Positions 15,412 through 24,210 of a DNA stretch of 49,177 bases are shown in pieces. Origin of the DNA: Chloroflexota bacterium (lineage in GTDB: Bacteria; Chloroflexota; Anaerolineae; Aggregatilineales; Phototrophicaceae); assembly GCA_026708115.1 (NCBI GenBank), contig JAPOVL010000055.1, forward strand, positions 1-49,177, read 5' to 3'. The position numbers and the translations under genes were made by a program. The stretch's first letter is position 1. Each line of letters starts with the position of its first letter. The notes below the pieces were generated by a model, which searched no databases, was not told the origin of the DNA, and worked only from the letters and a program-made list of their open reading frames with translations.

Positions 15412-16410
15412 ATGGGGATCGAACACAGGCGCTTGGGCAATCACGGCGCATACGTCAGCAATCTAAGTTTGGGAACGATGAACTTCGGATGGTATACGTC
15501 CAGGGAAGAGGCCTTCGCTATTATGGACCGCGCGCTCGAACTGGGCATCAATTTCTTCGATACGGCCGATGTCTACGGGCGCAAGATCGAATGCGGCTTG
15601 ACCGAAGAGATCATCGGTCAATGGTTCGCCCAGGGCGGGGGACGCCGGGACGCGGTCATCCTGGCGACCAAGGTTCACAATCCCATGAGCCGCAAGGCGA
15701 ATCTGCCCGAAGCCAACAGCGACAGGGGCGGTGTTTCAGCCTACAAAATCCGCAAACATTGCGAAGGCAGCTTGTCTCGTTTGCAAACCGACCATATCGA
15801 CATTTATCAAATGCATCATATCGACCGCGGCTGCCCTTGGGACGAAACCTGGGGCGCCTTTCACGCGCTCATCCAGCAAGGCAAGGTCGTATATGTCGGC
15901 TCGAGCAATTTCGCCGGTTGGGATATTGCCACCGCCTGTCAAGAGGCCTCCCGCCGCCACATGACCGGTCTGGTCAGCGAACAGAGCATCTATCACCTGG
16001 ATAACCGCGCCATAGAGCTGGAAGTCATCCCGGCCTGCCGTCATTACGGCTTGGGATTGATCCCCTGGAGCCCTTTGTCTGGCGGCCTTCTAGGAGGCGC
16101 GCTTGAAAAGGTCGAAACGGGCAGACGCAGCAATCCCGAATTCATCGCGAGGGTAAAAGCGAAACGCGAGCAACTTGAAGCCTATGAAGACCTTTGCCGC
16201 GAGATCGGTCAGCCGCCGGGCGAAGTGGCCCTGGCTTGGTTGCTGCACAATCCCGTCGTCAGCGCGCCGATCATCGGACCGCGCACGATGGAGCAACTGG
16301 AAAGCGCCGTCCGCGCCACCGAAATCCGTCTGGATGAGAGCGTTTTGGAGAGGCTTGACCAGATATTTCCCGGTCCAGGCGGCGAAGCTCCCGAGGCATA
16401 TGCCTGGTAA
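15412..16410 (+). CDS. Aldo/keto reductase
   Basis: A 332-residue NADP-dependent oxidoreductase of the AKR (YajO/Tas-like) group. It begins MGIEHRRLGNHGAYVSNLSL; the catalytic tetrad is visible as the aspartate and tyrosine of FFDTADVYG, the lysine of VILATKVH and the histidine of YQMHHIDR. Later motifs are VVYVGSSNFAGWDI, EQSIYHLDNR, GLIPWSPLSGGLLGG and the coenzyme site PIIGPRTMEQLESAV. The ATG at 15412 follows GGGGAG at seven bases; a longer in-frame reading from 15337 lacks such a site. It is monocistronic. The substrate is unknown; members reduce a wide range of aldehydes and sugars. Confidence 0.92.
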   Translation: MGIEHRRLGNHGAYVSNLSLGTMNFGWYTSREEAFAIMDRALELGINFFDTADVYGRKIECGLTEEIIGQWFAQGGGRRDAVILATKVHNPMSRKANLPEANSDRGGVSAYKIRKHCEGSLSRLQTDHIDIYQMHHIDRGCPWDETWGAFHALIQQGKVVYVGSSNFAGWDIATACQEASRRHMTGLVSEQSIYHLDNRAIELEVIPACRHYGLGLIPWSPLSGGLLGGALEKVETGRRSNPEFIARVKAKREQLEAYEDLCREIGQPPGEVALAWLLHNPVVSAPIIGPRTMEQLESAVRATEIRLDESVLERLDQIFPGPGGEAPEAYAW

Positions 16411-16445
16411 CGTTCACCCGTGGCCATCGTTCTATCAGCAATACT

Positions 16446-16475
16446 TTGACATCTTCCATTTTGCGGTAATATGGT
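16446..16475 (+). promoter_or_regulatory. Candidate promoter of the beta-helix/SH3 gene
   Basis: TTGACA at 16446-16451 followed after 18 bases by TATGGT at 16470-16475 (or after 15 by TAATAT). The gene starts 39 bases further on. Confidence 0.45.
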
Positions 16476-16514
16476 AAGTTGAAGCGGTATTGAACCAATA
16501 TTTGAGGATTTGAC

Positions 16515-17732
16515 ATGAAAAAGCCAGCGAATACAACTATGGCAGTTTTTGTTTTCCTCGTTTTATATCTCGCGCTCGTACCAGCGCAATTCGTCAGCGC
16601 CAATGATATTAAGGTTGACAAACATTGCAGCCTCGCGAAAGCCATCGGATCAGCCAACAACGATTCCTCCAGAGCCCGATGCGAACGCGGGTACAAAATA
16701 GACACCATAATTTTGCAAGAGGATGTGGAGTTGGACGAGGAATTGCCGGATATAACATCGAGAATCATCCTCGATGGCAATGGTCACACCCTAAGGTTAT
16801 ATTGGCGACATGTCGCTTTCGTAATCAAGTGGGGTAATCTAACCATCAAGGATCTCACGGTCAAGTTTAGAGGTGGCAACCGCTCTGGCCCGACGATCGA
16901 GATCAGAAACGGATCGCTGACCATCGAGGACAGCGAGTTTCGTAATTGTACCGGAAAGTTCGATGTAGAAGACAGTCGCGGTACGGTGCTGGGCGAAAGC
17001 AAGATCTGCAACTACTCGGCGGAAACTGTGGCCAGTTGGTTTGAAGGACCGGCGTCCCCGCCCGAGCCTGAGCCAGCGCCAGTACAGCCGTCACCTGCAT
17101 ATACCTGCGAATCGCTTGACGGGACCGGAGCTACGGTATCGGCAAGATATGGTCTGCAAAGCGGCGTACAGTGCAAGCGAGTTGACGCGGCCGGCATCGG
17201 GAACCAAGCGGTCGTTGACGCTGGATACATTGACGCATATGACATATACGGTTATGTCGAACAGGGAGTGGAGCTTTGCTTCCCGCGGCTGGGTTCCGTT
17301 GTCTTTCTGGATGCGGCCACATCGCCACGATCGCGCGCGCCTGTTGATTATTTCGCCCGTGACGGCCGGACATGCGCATCGCTAAACCGGCCGGGCACGG
17401 TCGTCCTGGTGCCTGGGCAACCTCCTGTGATAGTGCCTGTCGAAAGCGAAGAAGTCGCGGTCGAACCGGCGGTAGCGGAGCAGGCGTCAGCTGGCCAAGC
17501 CGACACTGAGGTCGCGTCACCAGCGGGTCAGTGCCTGGTAACCACGATCGCCAACCTCAAGCTACGGTCGATTCCGTTTGTGGATGACAATGTCATCGGA
17601 TATGTCTCGCGTGGGGAAACGCTAAACCGCATAGGCGGCAACCAGTATTGGCACAATGTGCAGTATTACAGTCAGGTGGGCTGGATCAGCGCGAATGCGA
17701 AATACGTCGTGACGTCGGGGGATTGCTATTAG
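16515..17732 (+). CDS. Secreted beta-helix and SH3-like domain protein, function unknown
   Basis: A 405-residue exported protein I cannot name. A signal peptide covers about residues 1-30 (FVFLVLYLALVPAQFVSA) with no lipobox. Residues 30-185 look like a short parallel beta-helix of the polymorphic outer membrane/CSLREA type: HCSLAKAIGSANND early on, then short repeated strands such as IILDGNGHTLRLY, LTIKDLTVKF and LTIEDSEFRNC. A Pro/Glu linker (PEPEPAPVQPSP) follows, then a cysteine-bearing middle part, a second low-complexity linker, and a C-terminal bacterial SH3-like segment with LKLRSIPFVDDNVIGYVSRG. The start ATG has GAGG upstream. It probably acts at the cell surface; the SH3-like part suggests wall binding, by inference. 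Confidence 0.75.
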   Translation: MKKPANTTMAVFVFLVLYLALVPAQFVSANDIKVDKHCSLAKAIGSANNDSSRARCERGYKIDTIILQEDVELDEELPDITSRIILDGNGHTLRLYWRHVAFVIKWGNLTIKDLTVKFRGGNRSGPTIEIRNGSLTIEDSEFRNCTGKFDVEDSRGTVLGESKICNYSAETVASWFEGPASPPEPEPAPVQPSPAYTCESLDGTGATVSARYGLQSGVQCKRVDAAGIGNQAVVDAGYIDAYDIYGYVEQGVELCFPRLGSVVFLDAATSPRSRAPVDYFARDGRTCASLNRPGTVVLVPGQPPVIVPVESEEVAVEPAVAEQASAGQADTEVASPAGQCLVTTIANLKLRSIPFVDDNVIGYVSRGETLNRIGGNQYWHNVQYYSQVGWISANAKYVVTSGDCY

Positions 17733-17854
17733 CGTGGCCCAGCCAATGCCAAAGGCAGGATTGCGGCAAGAAGCGCGACGCTAGCGCCGGGGCGGATATG
17801 CCGTCCCAGCGAGACCGCCACAGAGACAAAGCAGCAGCAACCATCACTGAGATG

Positions 17855-17905
17855 AGCGGCAACTTTCCGGGTTGAAGGGCCTGGACGGTTGCCGCTTTGA
17901 TTTTT
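17855..17905 (+). terminator. Rho-independent terminator after the beta-helix/SH3 gene
   Basis: AGCGGCAAC (17855-17863) pairs with GTTGCCGCT (17888-17896), with a second inner stem TCCGGG/CCTGGA, followed by TTGATTTTT. It lies about 120 bases after the stop codon and before the FAS1 promoter. Confidence 0.75.
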
Positions 17906-17942
17906 CCACAGCAGGTTTTACAGAAATTTTACAATTGAGTCG

Positions 17943-17970
17943 TTGACGCATTAGGTTCAGTCGTTATAAT
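17943..17970 (+). promoter_or_regulatory. Sigma-70-type promoter of the FAS1 gene
   Basis: TTGACG at 17943-17948 and TATAAT at 17965-17970, with a 16-base spacer. The start codon of the FAS1 gene is 49 bases downstream, preceded by GAGGAG. Confidence 0.7.
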
Positions 17971-18018
17971 ATATTCAGTAAGTTTTGAATATTCGGTATG
18001 TACTGAGGAGAATGTCAC

Positions 18019-19056
18019 ATGTTACGCATTTACACAACTATCGCCCTGTTGGTCTCGCTTTTGATATCGGCAAAGGCCTTTGCCGATGGTGGCGGGTCGA
18101 CGATCGCGGACATCGTCGTTGCCTCTGCGGGTGCGGAGGCGGCTGAGTTTACGACTTTGCTGGCTGCGGTGAGCGCCGCGGACCCGGCAATCCTGGAGGC
18201 GTTGGCAGACCCGGAGGCGGCATTAACCGTTTTCGCGCCGACGGATGCTGCATTTGCCGCATTGGCGGAAGCGCTGGGCGACGACGCCTTCAAGGCGATT
18301 CTGACCGAGGCGGGCACGCCCAGACTGAATGAGATCTTGCGCTATCATGTTTTAGCCGGCGCTGTCCGCTCGGCCGATGTTGTCGCCGGGTTGTCGGGCG
18401 CCGAGGCCGATGCTATGGGAGGCGTCAGCTTCCCGGCTGTCACCTTGAGCGGCCAGGCCCTGGATATCGCCGGCACAGTCGGTGAAGACGGACTTGACCT
18501 GGCGGCGGGCATCACTGTCGCCGAAGCCAATTTGGTCCTTGAGATGATTGACATCGAAGCGAGCAATGGCGTCATCCATGTGATCGATGCGGTGATCGTG
18601 CCCGAGCTGCGCAGCATTGCCGAAATCGTCGGCGATTTGGCGGGAGCGGAGAATCCGGAATTCACGACGTTGCTGGGCGCTGTCGGCGCCGCGGACCCGG
18701 CGGTGCTCGACGCGCTTGGTGACGCCAGCGCTGAACTCACGGTGTTCGCGCCGTTAGATTCAGCATTCGCCGCAGTTGCTGGCTTGGAGGAAATCGTCGC
18801 GGATACAAGCCTGTTGACAGCCATTCTGCAGTATCATGTCTTGCCCGGCACTGTTTACAGCTTCCAGATCGGCGATCTTGTGGACGATATGGGACAAGTG
18901 GTGGTTGCTATGGCGAACGGGAGCGAGGCGACGATAAGCGTGAGCGATATGGGTGTCATGATCGACGGCGCCAATATCGTGCTGGCGCTGGCGGATATCG
19001 AAGCGAGCAACGGTGTCATCCATGTCATTGATGCTGTGATCACGCCCCAGTCCTAG
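18019..19056 (+). CDS. Secreted protein with two fasciclin (FAS1) domains
   Basis: A 345-residue exported adhesion-type protein. The signal peptide is about residues 1-23 (IYTTIALLVSLLISAKAFA). Two FAS1 domains follow, at about residues 30-200 and 203-345. Each has the H1-like motif LTVFAPTDAAFAAL or LTVFAPLDSAFAAV, the YHVL segment (RYHVLAG, QYHVLPG) and ends with the same ASNGVIHVIDAVI. There is no transmembrane anchor or sorting signal, so the protein is probably released or held through other surface contacts. FAS1 domains mediate cell adhesion and matrix binding. The gene is monocistronic, with its own promoter and a strong terminator at 19098-19137. The two domains have diverged but clearly arose by internal duplication. 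Confidence 0.93.
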   Translation: MLRIYTTIALLVSLLISAKAFADGGGSTIADIVVASAGAEAAEFTTLLAAVSAADPAILEALADPEAALTVFAPTDAAFAALAEALGDDAFKAILTEAGTPRLNEILRYHVLAGAVRSADVVAGLSGAEADAMGGVSFPAVTLSGQALDIAGTVGEDGLDLAAGITVAEANLVLEMIDIEASNGVIHVIDAVIVPELRSIAEIVGDLAGAENPEFTTLLGAVGAADPAVLDALGDASAELTVFAPLDSAFAAVAGLEEIVADTSLLTAILQYHVLPGTVYSFQIGDLVDDMGQVVVAMANGSEATISVSDMGVMIDGANIVLALADIEASNGVIHVIDAVITPQS

Positions 19057-19097
19057 TTGACATTGAAGCGCAGCCGGCCTGGCTGCTTGTCAAAGCG

Positions 19098-19137
19098 GAC
19101 TCGCCCTCATCATGTGATGGGGGCGAGTCTTTTTTTT
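19098..19137 (+). terminator. Rho-independent terminator after the FAS1 gene
   Basis: GACTCGCCCTCATCA pairs with TGATGGGGGCGAGTC (one G-T wobble) and is followed by eight T residues. It lies 41 bases after the FAS1 stop codon, just before the converging glcF gene. Confidence 0.92.
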
Positions 19138-19162
19138 CCGGCCCCAGTTGGCGTGGGCTAGT

Positions 19163-20413
19163 TCAGTCCTGGTAGGCCGCGCGAAGCAATTCGGCGATGT
19201 GCAAGACGGGCAGGTTTTTGCGCTGCAGATCCAGATGCTTGCGCAACTGCGTGATACAGCCGATATTGCCGGATACGACGGTATCGGGCCCGGCGGCGAG
19301 TATGGCGTTGACCTTTTGCTTGCCCAAGGCTTCGGCGATCGCGGGCTGGTCCAGATTGTAGGTGCCCGCGGAGCCACAGCACATGCCGGCATCGGGAATA
19401 TCGACCAGGCGCAGATTAGGAACTTGATTGAGCAGGTCGCGGGGCTCGTTTTGCAAGCCTTGCGCATGCAGCAGATGGCAGGCGTCTTGATAGGCGACAG
19501 CGCGCTCGACGGCGAAGCCTTTCGGGGCGCGCAATCCCAGTTGGGCCAAGTAGGCGCTGAAATCCATGACTTTGCCCGAAAAGGCGCTCGCCGTATGCAG
19601 ATCCGTCTGGCCCTTGAAGAGCAGCGGGTAGTCTTTGATGCCCGAGCCGCAACCGGCTGCCGTGGTGATGATCGCGTCAATGTCATCGGGCAGGAGCGGG
19701 AAGTTGCGCCGAGCGATCTGTCGCGCTTCCGCTTCCGCGCCGATGTGCAGCAAGATAGAACCGCAGCATGTTTGGCCGGCGGGGATATGCACGTCAAGTC
19801 CATTCGCCGAGAGCACCTCGGCCGCCGCCTGGTTGATCTGTGGGGCGAGCGCTTGCTGTACGCAACCGGAGAGCAGCGCGACCGCGCCGCGGCGCTCGCC
19901 ATGCGCCGGCAGCATGGGCGGCAGTGGCGCAGGGGGCGGCAGCTTGTCGGGCAACATATTCAACATGGAAGCGAAGGCCTCGGGCAAGAATGGCTGCAGC
20001 ATGCGTCCAATCTTGCCGCCTTTCATCGCCAGGCGAAAGCGCTGTGGATAGGGCAGGGTCTCGATTATCAGTCGCCGCGCAACGCCATCCACGAGGGGAC
20101 GATGACGCGATTGTTCTTGCAGGGTGCGGTAACTCACCAGCAGATCGCCATAAGCTACGCCGGATGGGCAGGCGGGAACGCAAGCCATACAGCCCAGACA
20201 GCGGTCGATAAATGGTTGGGCTTCTTCGGCCTCGATTCGCTCTTCCAGCACACCCTTCATCAAGTAGATGCGGCCGCGGGGGGAATCCATCTCCTCGCCC
20301 AAGAGCTTGTAGGTTGGGCAGGCAGCCAGGCAGAATCCGCAATGGACGCATTTTTCGATGGCTTCGGCCATTTCTGGCGCGCGGGCGTCATCACTCTTTA
20401 TCTGGTGCCGCAT
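19163..20413 (-). CDS. glcF: Glycolate oxidase iron-sulfur subunit
   Basis: A 416-residue iron-sulfur electron-transfer subunit of glycolate oxidase. Two 4Fe-4S ferredoxin motifs are seen: CVHCGFCLAACP at residues 22-33 and CLGCMACVPACP about fifty residues later. Two cysteine-rich CCG domains follow, with LLSGCVQQ...TCCGS and QDACHLLHAQG...GMCCGSAG. It takes electrons from the flavin subunits and passes them to the membrane quinone pool. It is the last gene of a glcD-glcE-glcF run, 126 bases after glcE. The ribosome site is weak (GAAAGAG). It converges on the FAS1 gene, with that gene's terminator between them. Confidence 0.93.
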   Translation of the reverse strand: MRHQIKSDDARAPEMAEAIEKCVHCGFCLAACPTYKLLGEEMDSPRGRIYLMKGVLEERIEAEEAQPFIDRCLGCMACVPACPSGVAYGDLLVSYRTLQEQSRHRPLVDGVARRLIIETLPYPQRFRLAMKGGKIGRMLQPFLPEAFASMLNMLPDKLPPPAPLPPMLPAHGERRGAVALLSGCVQQALAPQINQAAAEVLSANGLDVHIPAGQTCCGSILLHIGAEAEARQIARRNFPLLPDDIDAIITTAAGCGSGIKDYPLLFKGQTDLHTASAFSGKVMDFSAYLAQLGLRAPKGFAVERAVAYQDACHLLHAQGLQNEPRDLLNQVPNLRLVDIPDAGMCCGSAGTYNLDQPAIAEALGKQKVNAILAAGPDTVVSGNIGCITQLRKHLDLQRKNLPVLHIAELLRAAYQD

Positions 20414-20539
20414 GAGGACTCTTTCTTGGTCGTTTCAAGTTTGTCGTTAAAGGCATGTTGTCCATTCTATCATGCCGGAATGCGCTGCTTCTTCGGCGGG
20501 CGGGATGTGCCGAATAGGTGCATGCCTTTCAGGCGCTCG

Positions 20540-21604
20540 TCATAGCAACTTGTTATGCGGGTCCAGAACGCGCTTGACGCGCGCCGCAAGCGGGCTTTCG
20601 ATATTTTTGCCTATCAGGGGGCGGTCGATGGCGCCGCGCAGGACCATCCCTGGCAGGTGCTCCGCTTCCAGTATCTTCTTGAGCGCGTCGATGTCATGCG
20701 TCGCCAGCCAGGCGATATTGCCGCCGGCGCTGTATCGCCGCTGCATTTCGTGAACCCGGGCATCAAAGCTTGGTATTTGCCGCGGTGAAATGACCACTTT
20801 GGCAAGGAAGTCGTCTGTCAGGCCCCCCAGGGGATCGCGCAGCGACGCGTTATCCTCTGCTTCAGTGGCGTCGAGGAGGGCAGATTCTGCACGCATCGTG
20901 GCGACGAACTGTTTCGCCCGCTGCGGCAAGGTGTCTTGAAAGCCTGCCAGACCTGCCAGCAATGACCAGCCCCGGTCGCAGGGCGCGAAGTCTAAGACGT
21001 CAAGTTCGTGCGCACTTCGATTGCAATGAAAGACCGCGTTCAGGGCATCATCCAGCGTTTCGTACTGCAAGCGCAGCCCTTGGTAATCCGGCGCGTCGGG
21101 AAAAACTTTGAAGGTCAAATCGGTCATGATCGCGTACTTGCCCATGCTGCCTACCAGGAACTTGCTCAGATCGAAGCCGGCTGCGTTCTTGACCACCTTT
21201 CCGCCAACGCGAAAAGCCCGCCCTAGTCCGTCGACCACCTGCGCGCCCAAAATAAAGTCGCGTATGCCGCCGTAGCGATGACGCCGAGATCCGGACAGAT
21301 TGCAAGCGACAGTGCCGCCGATGCTTGCGTGATTGGGAAGGAGCGGATCAAAAGGCAGGTATTGCCCCTCTTTCCGCAATTCCGCTTGAATCTCGCTGAC
21401 GCGGGTGCCCGCTCGAACGGTGAGCGTATACTCCTGCGGTTGATATTCGGTGATGCCACGCATGCCTGACATATCAGCCAGCATGGTGTCGGGGTCAACT
21501 TGATGGAGCGCCGTCTTGCTGCGTCTGCCGACGACGTGGGTTCGCTCGTGATCGTTGACAAATGCCTGTAGTTCTGCGACAGAATTCAACATGCCCCCTG
21601 TCAT
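20540..21604 (-). CDS. glcE: Glycolate oxidase FAD-binding subunit
   Basis: A 354-residue FAD-binding oxidase subunit, the usual GlcE length. The FAD pocket is visible in NHASIGGTVACNLSGSRRHR, with RYGGIRDFILGAQVVDG after it; KVVKNAAGFDLSKFLVGSMG is characteristic of GlcE. With GlcD and GlcF it oxidises glycolate to glyoxylate. Its start overlaps the glcD stop by four bases (ATGA), implying translational coupling; a second ATG four codons later is an alternative. The C-terminus RVKRVLDPHNKLL is the standard end of this family. Confidence 0.92.
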   Translation of the reverse strand: MTGGMLNSVAELQAFVNDHERTHVVGRRSKTALHQVDPDTMLADMSGMRGITEYQPQEYTLTVRAGTRVSEIQAELRKEGQYLPFDPLLPNHASIGGTVACNLSGSRRHRYGGIRDFILGAQVVDGLGRAFRVGGKVVKNAAGFDLSKFLVGSMGKYAIMTDLTFKVFPDAPDYQGLRLQYETLDDALNAVFHCNRSAHELDVLDFAPCDRGWSLLAGLAGFQDTLPQRAKQFVATMRAESALLDATEAEDNASLRDPLGGLTDDFLAKVVISPRQIPSFDARVHEMQRRYSAGGNIAWLATHDIDALKKILEAEHLPGMVLRGAIDRPLIGKNIESPLAARVKRVLDPHNKLL

Positions 21605-23052
21605 TCGCGGGAAATCACTCCTTGCCGCTCCAAGGGATGCATCCCGTGCATTTGCAAGGCGGGCGCCTCGCCACCCGGGAACATTTTGCCGCGGTTGGCG
21701 ATCTCTTCGGGATCAATCGCGCGGCGCAAGTCTTGCATGATTTCCAGTTCTACCGGGCTGAACATAGTCGGCAGATACTCGCGTTTTTCCATGCCGATGC
21801 CGTGCTCACCGGTAATGGAGCCGCCCAGATCGACGCACATGGCCAAAATCTCCCCAGCCAGAGCCTCGGCTTTTTCCAGCGCGCCCGGTTCGCGGCCATT
21901 GTACAAGATCAAAGGATGCAAATTGCCATCGCCGGCATGAAATACGTTGGCGACATCAAGCTGATATTTCGCCTTGAATTCGCCGATCTTTACCAGCGCT
22001 TCGCCCAAGCGACTGCGCGGCACAACGCCATCCTGAACGATATAATCGGGGCTGAGGCGTCCCACGGCGGAAAAGGCGCCCTTGCGTCCTTTCCAGATGC
22101 GGGCGCGTTCGTCCTCGCTGTTCGCCTCGTGAATTTCGAAAGCGCCGGATTCTTCAATCACTCCCCGCAATTCCGCGAATTCGGCTTCGACTTGCAGCGC
22201 TTCGCCTTCCAGTTCGACAATCAGAAGCGCTTCGGCGTCGAGCGGGTAGCCCGCCCCCACCGATGCTTCCGCCGCCTTGATCGCCAGCCGGTCCATGATT
22301 TCCATGGCGCCCGGCAGCAGCCCGGACGCCACCACCATCGATACGGTATCGCCCGCGCGTCCCAGGTTGTCGTAGGCGGCCATCACGGTGCGGTATAACT
22401 GCGGCGCCGGCATCAGGCGCAAGGTGATCTCCAGCGCGATGCCGAACAATCCTTCGGAGCCCACGAACAGTCCCACGAGATCCGGTCCTATGCCGACGCC
22501 TTCAATGCTCTCGCTGCCGAATTGAGTGACAGTGCCATCCGCCAGCACCACCTTCATGCCCAGGACGTGATTGCTGGTCATGCCATACTTCAGGCAGTGC
22601 GCGCCGCCGCTGTTGAAGGCGATATTGCCGCCTATGGTACAGACCGACTGGCTCGATGGATCCGGCGCGTAATACAAGCCGTACTGCCGCACCGCTTCGG
22701 TGATATGCAAGTTGACCACGCCCGGCTCCACCACCGCAATGCGCTGCTCCGGATCAATCTTTTTGATGTGATTGAGGCGGTTCAATCCGATCATCAGTCC
22801 ATCGGCAATCGGCAGCGAGCCACCGGACAAGCTGGTGCCGCTGCCACGCGCCACGAAGGGCACTTTCATCCGGTGGCAGAGGCGCACGGTGTCGATGATC
22901 TCGTCTTCACTGACGGGCAGCGCTACCGCCCCGGGCTTGGTTTGAAAGGCTGTCAGCGCATCGGATTCATAGGGCAACAACTCGACATCGCGCGTCAGCA
23001 GGCGGTTGTCTGGATAAATCTTTTGCAGAGCTTCAAAAAAGGATCGGTTCAT
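21601..23052 (-). CDS. glcD: Glycolate oxidase catalytic FAD subunit
   Basis: A 483-residue FAD-linked oxidase of the GlcD/D-lactate dehydrogenase type. The N-terminal PCMH FAD domain has PFVARGSGTSLSGGSLPI, then CTIGGNIAFNSGGAHCLKYG and VGSEGLFGIALEITLRL. The C-terminal cap domain carries VANVFHAGDGNLHPLILY and the signature GSITGEHGIGMEKREYL. It oxidises glycolate (or a related 2-hydroxy acid) to the oxo acid. The following glcE and glcF genes favour glycolate over lactate. No clear ribosome site precedes the ATG, and an intergenic palindromic repeat lies just upstream. Two CoxG-like genes precede it in the same direction. Confidence 0.93.
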   Translation of the reverse strand: MNRSFFEALQKIYPDNRLLTRDVELLPYESDALTAFQTKPGAVALPVSEDEIIDTVRLCHRMKVPFVARGSGTSLSGGSLPIADGLMIGLNRLNHIKKIDPEQRIAVVEPGVVNLHITEAVRQYGLYYAPDPSSQSVCTIGGNIAFNSGGAHCLKYGMTSNHVLGMKVVLADGTVTQFGSESIEGVGIGPDLVGLFVGSEGLFGIALEITLRLMPAPQLYRTVMAAYDNLGRAGDTVSMVVASGLLPGAMEIMDRLAIKAAEASVGAGYPLDAEALLIVELEGEALQVEAEFAELRGVIEESGAFEIHEANSEDERARIWKGRKGAFSAVGRLSPDYIVQDGVVPRSRLGEALVKIGEFKAKYQLDVANVFHAGDGNLHPLILYNGREPGALEKAEALAGEILAMCVDLGGSITGEHGIGMEKREYLPTMFSPVELEIMQDLRRAIDPEEIANRGKMFPGGEAPALQMHGMHPLERQGVISRE

Positions 23053-23070
23053 TTGTCAACACGGACCAAT

Positions 23071-23112
23071 CCCCCTTCTCTCCTTGTGGGGGAAGGGCTA
23101 GCGGATGGGGGG
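23071..23112. repeat. Palindromic intergenic repeat, copy 2
   Basis: The reverse complement of this segment matches the element at 4880-4925 (CCCCCATCC, CCCTTCCCCCA and the AAGGGG arm). It occupies most of the glcD-CoxG gap and could form a hairpin in the message. Confidence 0.6.
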
Positions 23113-23120
23113 TTGCCCGT

Positions 23121-23576
23121 TCATCCCGCCGTCTCCAGCCGCGCTTCGATCTGTTTGGATAACTTCTTCAGCGCTTGCTTGGCGATTTGTTTGGCGGCCA
23201 CATCCAGCAGGCGTTGACCCACAGCGGCGATCTTGCCGCCGATGCGCGCGTCGCCGGCGTAGTGCATCACGGTAAGGCCATTTTCTTGCGTCAGGCGGAT
23301 TACGCCCTCACCGGTGACATGGCCCGCGGGTCCCTTGCCCTCGACGATCAGGCGGTAACTTTCCGGCTCATTGACATCCGTCAGTTCAAAGCTGGATTCG
23401 AACTTGCCATTTACCGGACCGACCCGCACCGCCAGCTTGCTTTCATATTTGTTCTCGCCGATTTCTTCCAGGCCTTTTGATCCGGGGATGATGCTGCCGA
23501 GGACGTCGATGTCCATCAAGACTTCCCAGACCAGTTCGCGCTGAAATTCAAATGCGTAACTGCCTTCAATGTGCAT
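23121..23576 (-). CDS. CoxG-like SRPBCC protein
   Basis: A 151-residue protein of the carbon monoxide dehydrogenase subunit G (CoxG) family, a START/SRPBCC helix-grip fold with a hydrophobic pocket. Family marks are the opening MHIEGSYAFEFQRELVWEVL, DIDVLGSIIPGSKGLEEIG, the strand EYKSKL-like segment YESKLAVRVGPV, and KGPAGHVTGEG. CoxG proteins are best known next to molybdenum hydroxylase genes, where they help assemble or anchor the enzyme. Here no such enzyme is encoded; the following genes are the glycolate oxidase subunits 68 bases on. The ATG has GAGGAG upstream and overlaps the previous gene by eleven bases. Confidence 0.88.
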   Translation of the reverse strand: MHIEGSYAFEFQRELVWEVLMDIDVLGSIIPGSKGLEEIGENKYESKLAVRVGPVNGKFESSFELTDVNEPESYRLIVEGKGPAGHVTGEGVIRLTQENGLTVMHYAGDARIGGKIAAVGQRLLDVAAKQIAKQALKKLSKQIEARLETAG

Positions 23577-24045
23577 GACCGTTCTCCTCGCAACATTGCC
23601 TATCGATTTTTCTGAAGAGACTTGCCAACGCTTTTTCCAGGGACTTTTTTGCCTTTTTGTTCACAGGACCGGGTGCACCAGCATTAAGGCCAGCAGGCAG
23701 TTTTAGGCCTAGATTCAGACGACCCTCATACCTCACAGTTGTGTCTGGCTCTTTGCTGAGTTTGAATTTGCCTTTGCTAGAGACCCTTATTGCGCCATTT
23801 TTGCCCCTTACATGTAGTCGAAAGTTTTTAGGTTTGTCAATGTCATTCAGTTTGAAAGTCGTGTCCAGCTTGCCTTCAATAGGATCCATCTTCACAGGCA
23901 GTTGGCCTCGGTACTTTTTCTTTCCAATTCGCTTGGGTCCTTTGCGGTCAGAAATGACGCTGCTGAGGTAATCAATATCCATTAACTTGTCCCAGACCTG
24001 TTCAGGGTCACAGCATTTGAACTTGTGTTTGCTATTGATTTTCAT
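23566..24045 (-). CDS. Second CoxG-like SRPBCC protein, divergent paralogue
   Basis: A 159-residue paralogue of the following gene. Matching positions include FKCCDPEQVWDKLMDIDYLS against the neighbour's start, ISDRKGPKRIGKKKYRGQL, and PIEGKLDTTFKLNDIDKPK. It is very rich in lysine (basic C-terminal half with VNKKAKKSLEKALASLFRK) whereas the neighbour is near neutral. It ends with a CC pair and His-rich tail. The ATG at 24045 has GAGG at six bases; an upstream GTG at 24057 is less likely. It overlaps the CoxG-like gene by eleven bases, so the two are co-translated. Function unknown; see the neighbour for family properties. Confidence 0.82.
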   Translation of the reverse strand: MKINSKHKFKCCDPEQVWDKLMDIDYLSSVISDRKGPKRIGKKKYRGQLPVKMDPIEGKLDTTFKLNDIDKPKNFRLHVRGKNGAIRVSSKGKFKLSKEPDTTVRYEGRLNLGLKLPAGLNAGAPGPVNKKAKKSLEKALASLFRKIDRQCCEENGHAH

Positions 24046-24210
24046 GCAGAACCTCACTCCGCCATAATGTGTCTATGATAATGAACTTCGCGCGAAATTA
24101 CGAACCTGGCATCTGAATTGAAGCTGCAGCGCTGGCGAGGCGGTGTGATTCCACAGGGCAGTTTGGTAGAATATATTGAGCCAAGCGAAGGCAGAAAGGT
24201 CCGAGTCGCC

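Noticed and set aside
19148..20545. A 465-codon open frame on the plus strand opposite glcF
   Set aside because: glcF on the minus strand has all cluster cysteines and family motifs; the opposite frame has no recognisable domain and is a by-product of codon bias.
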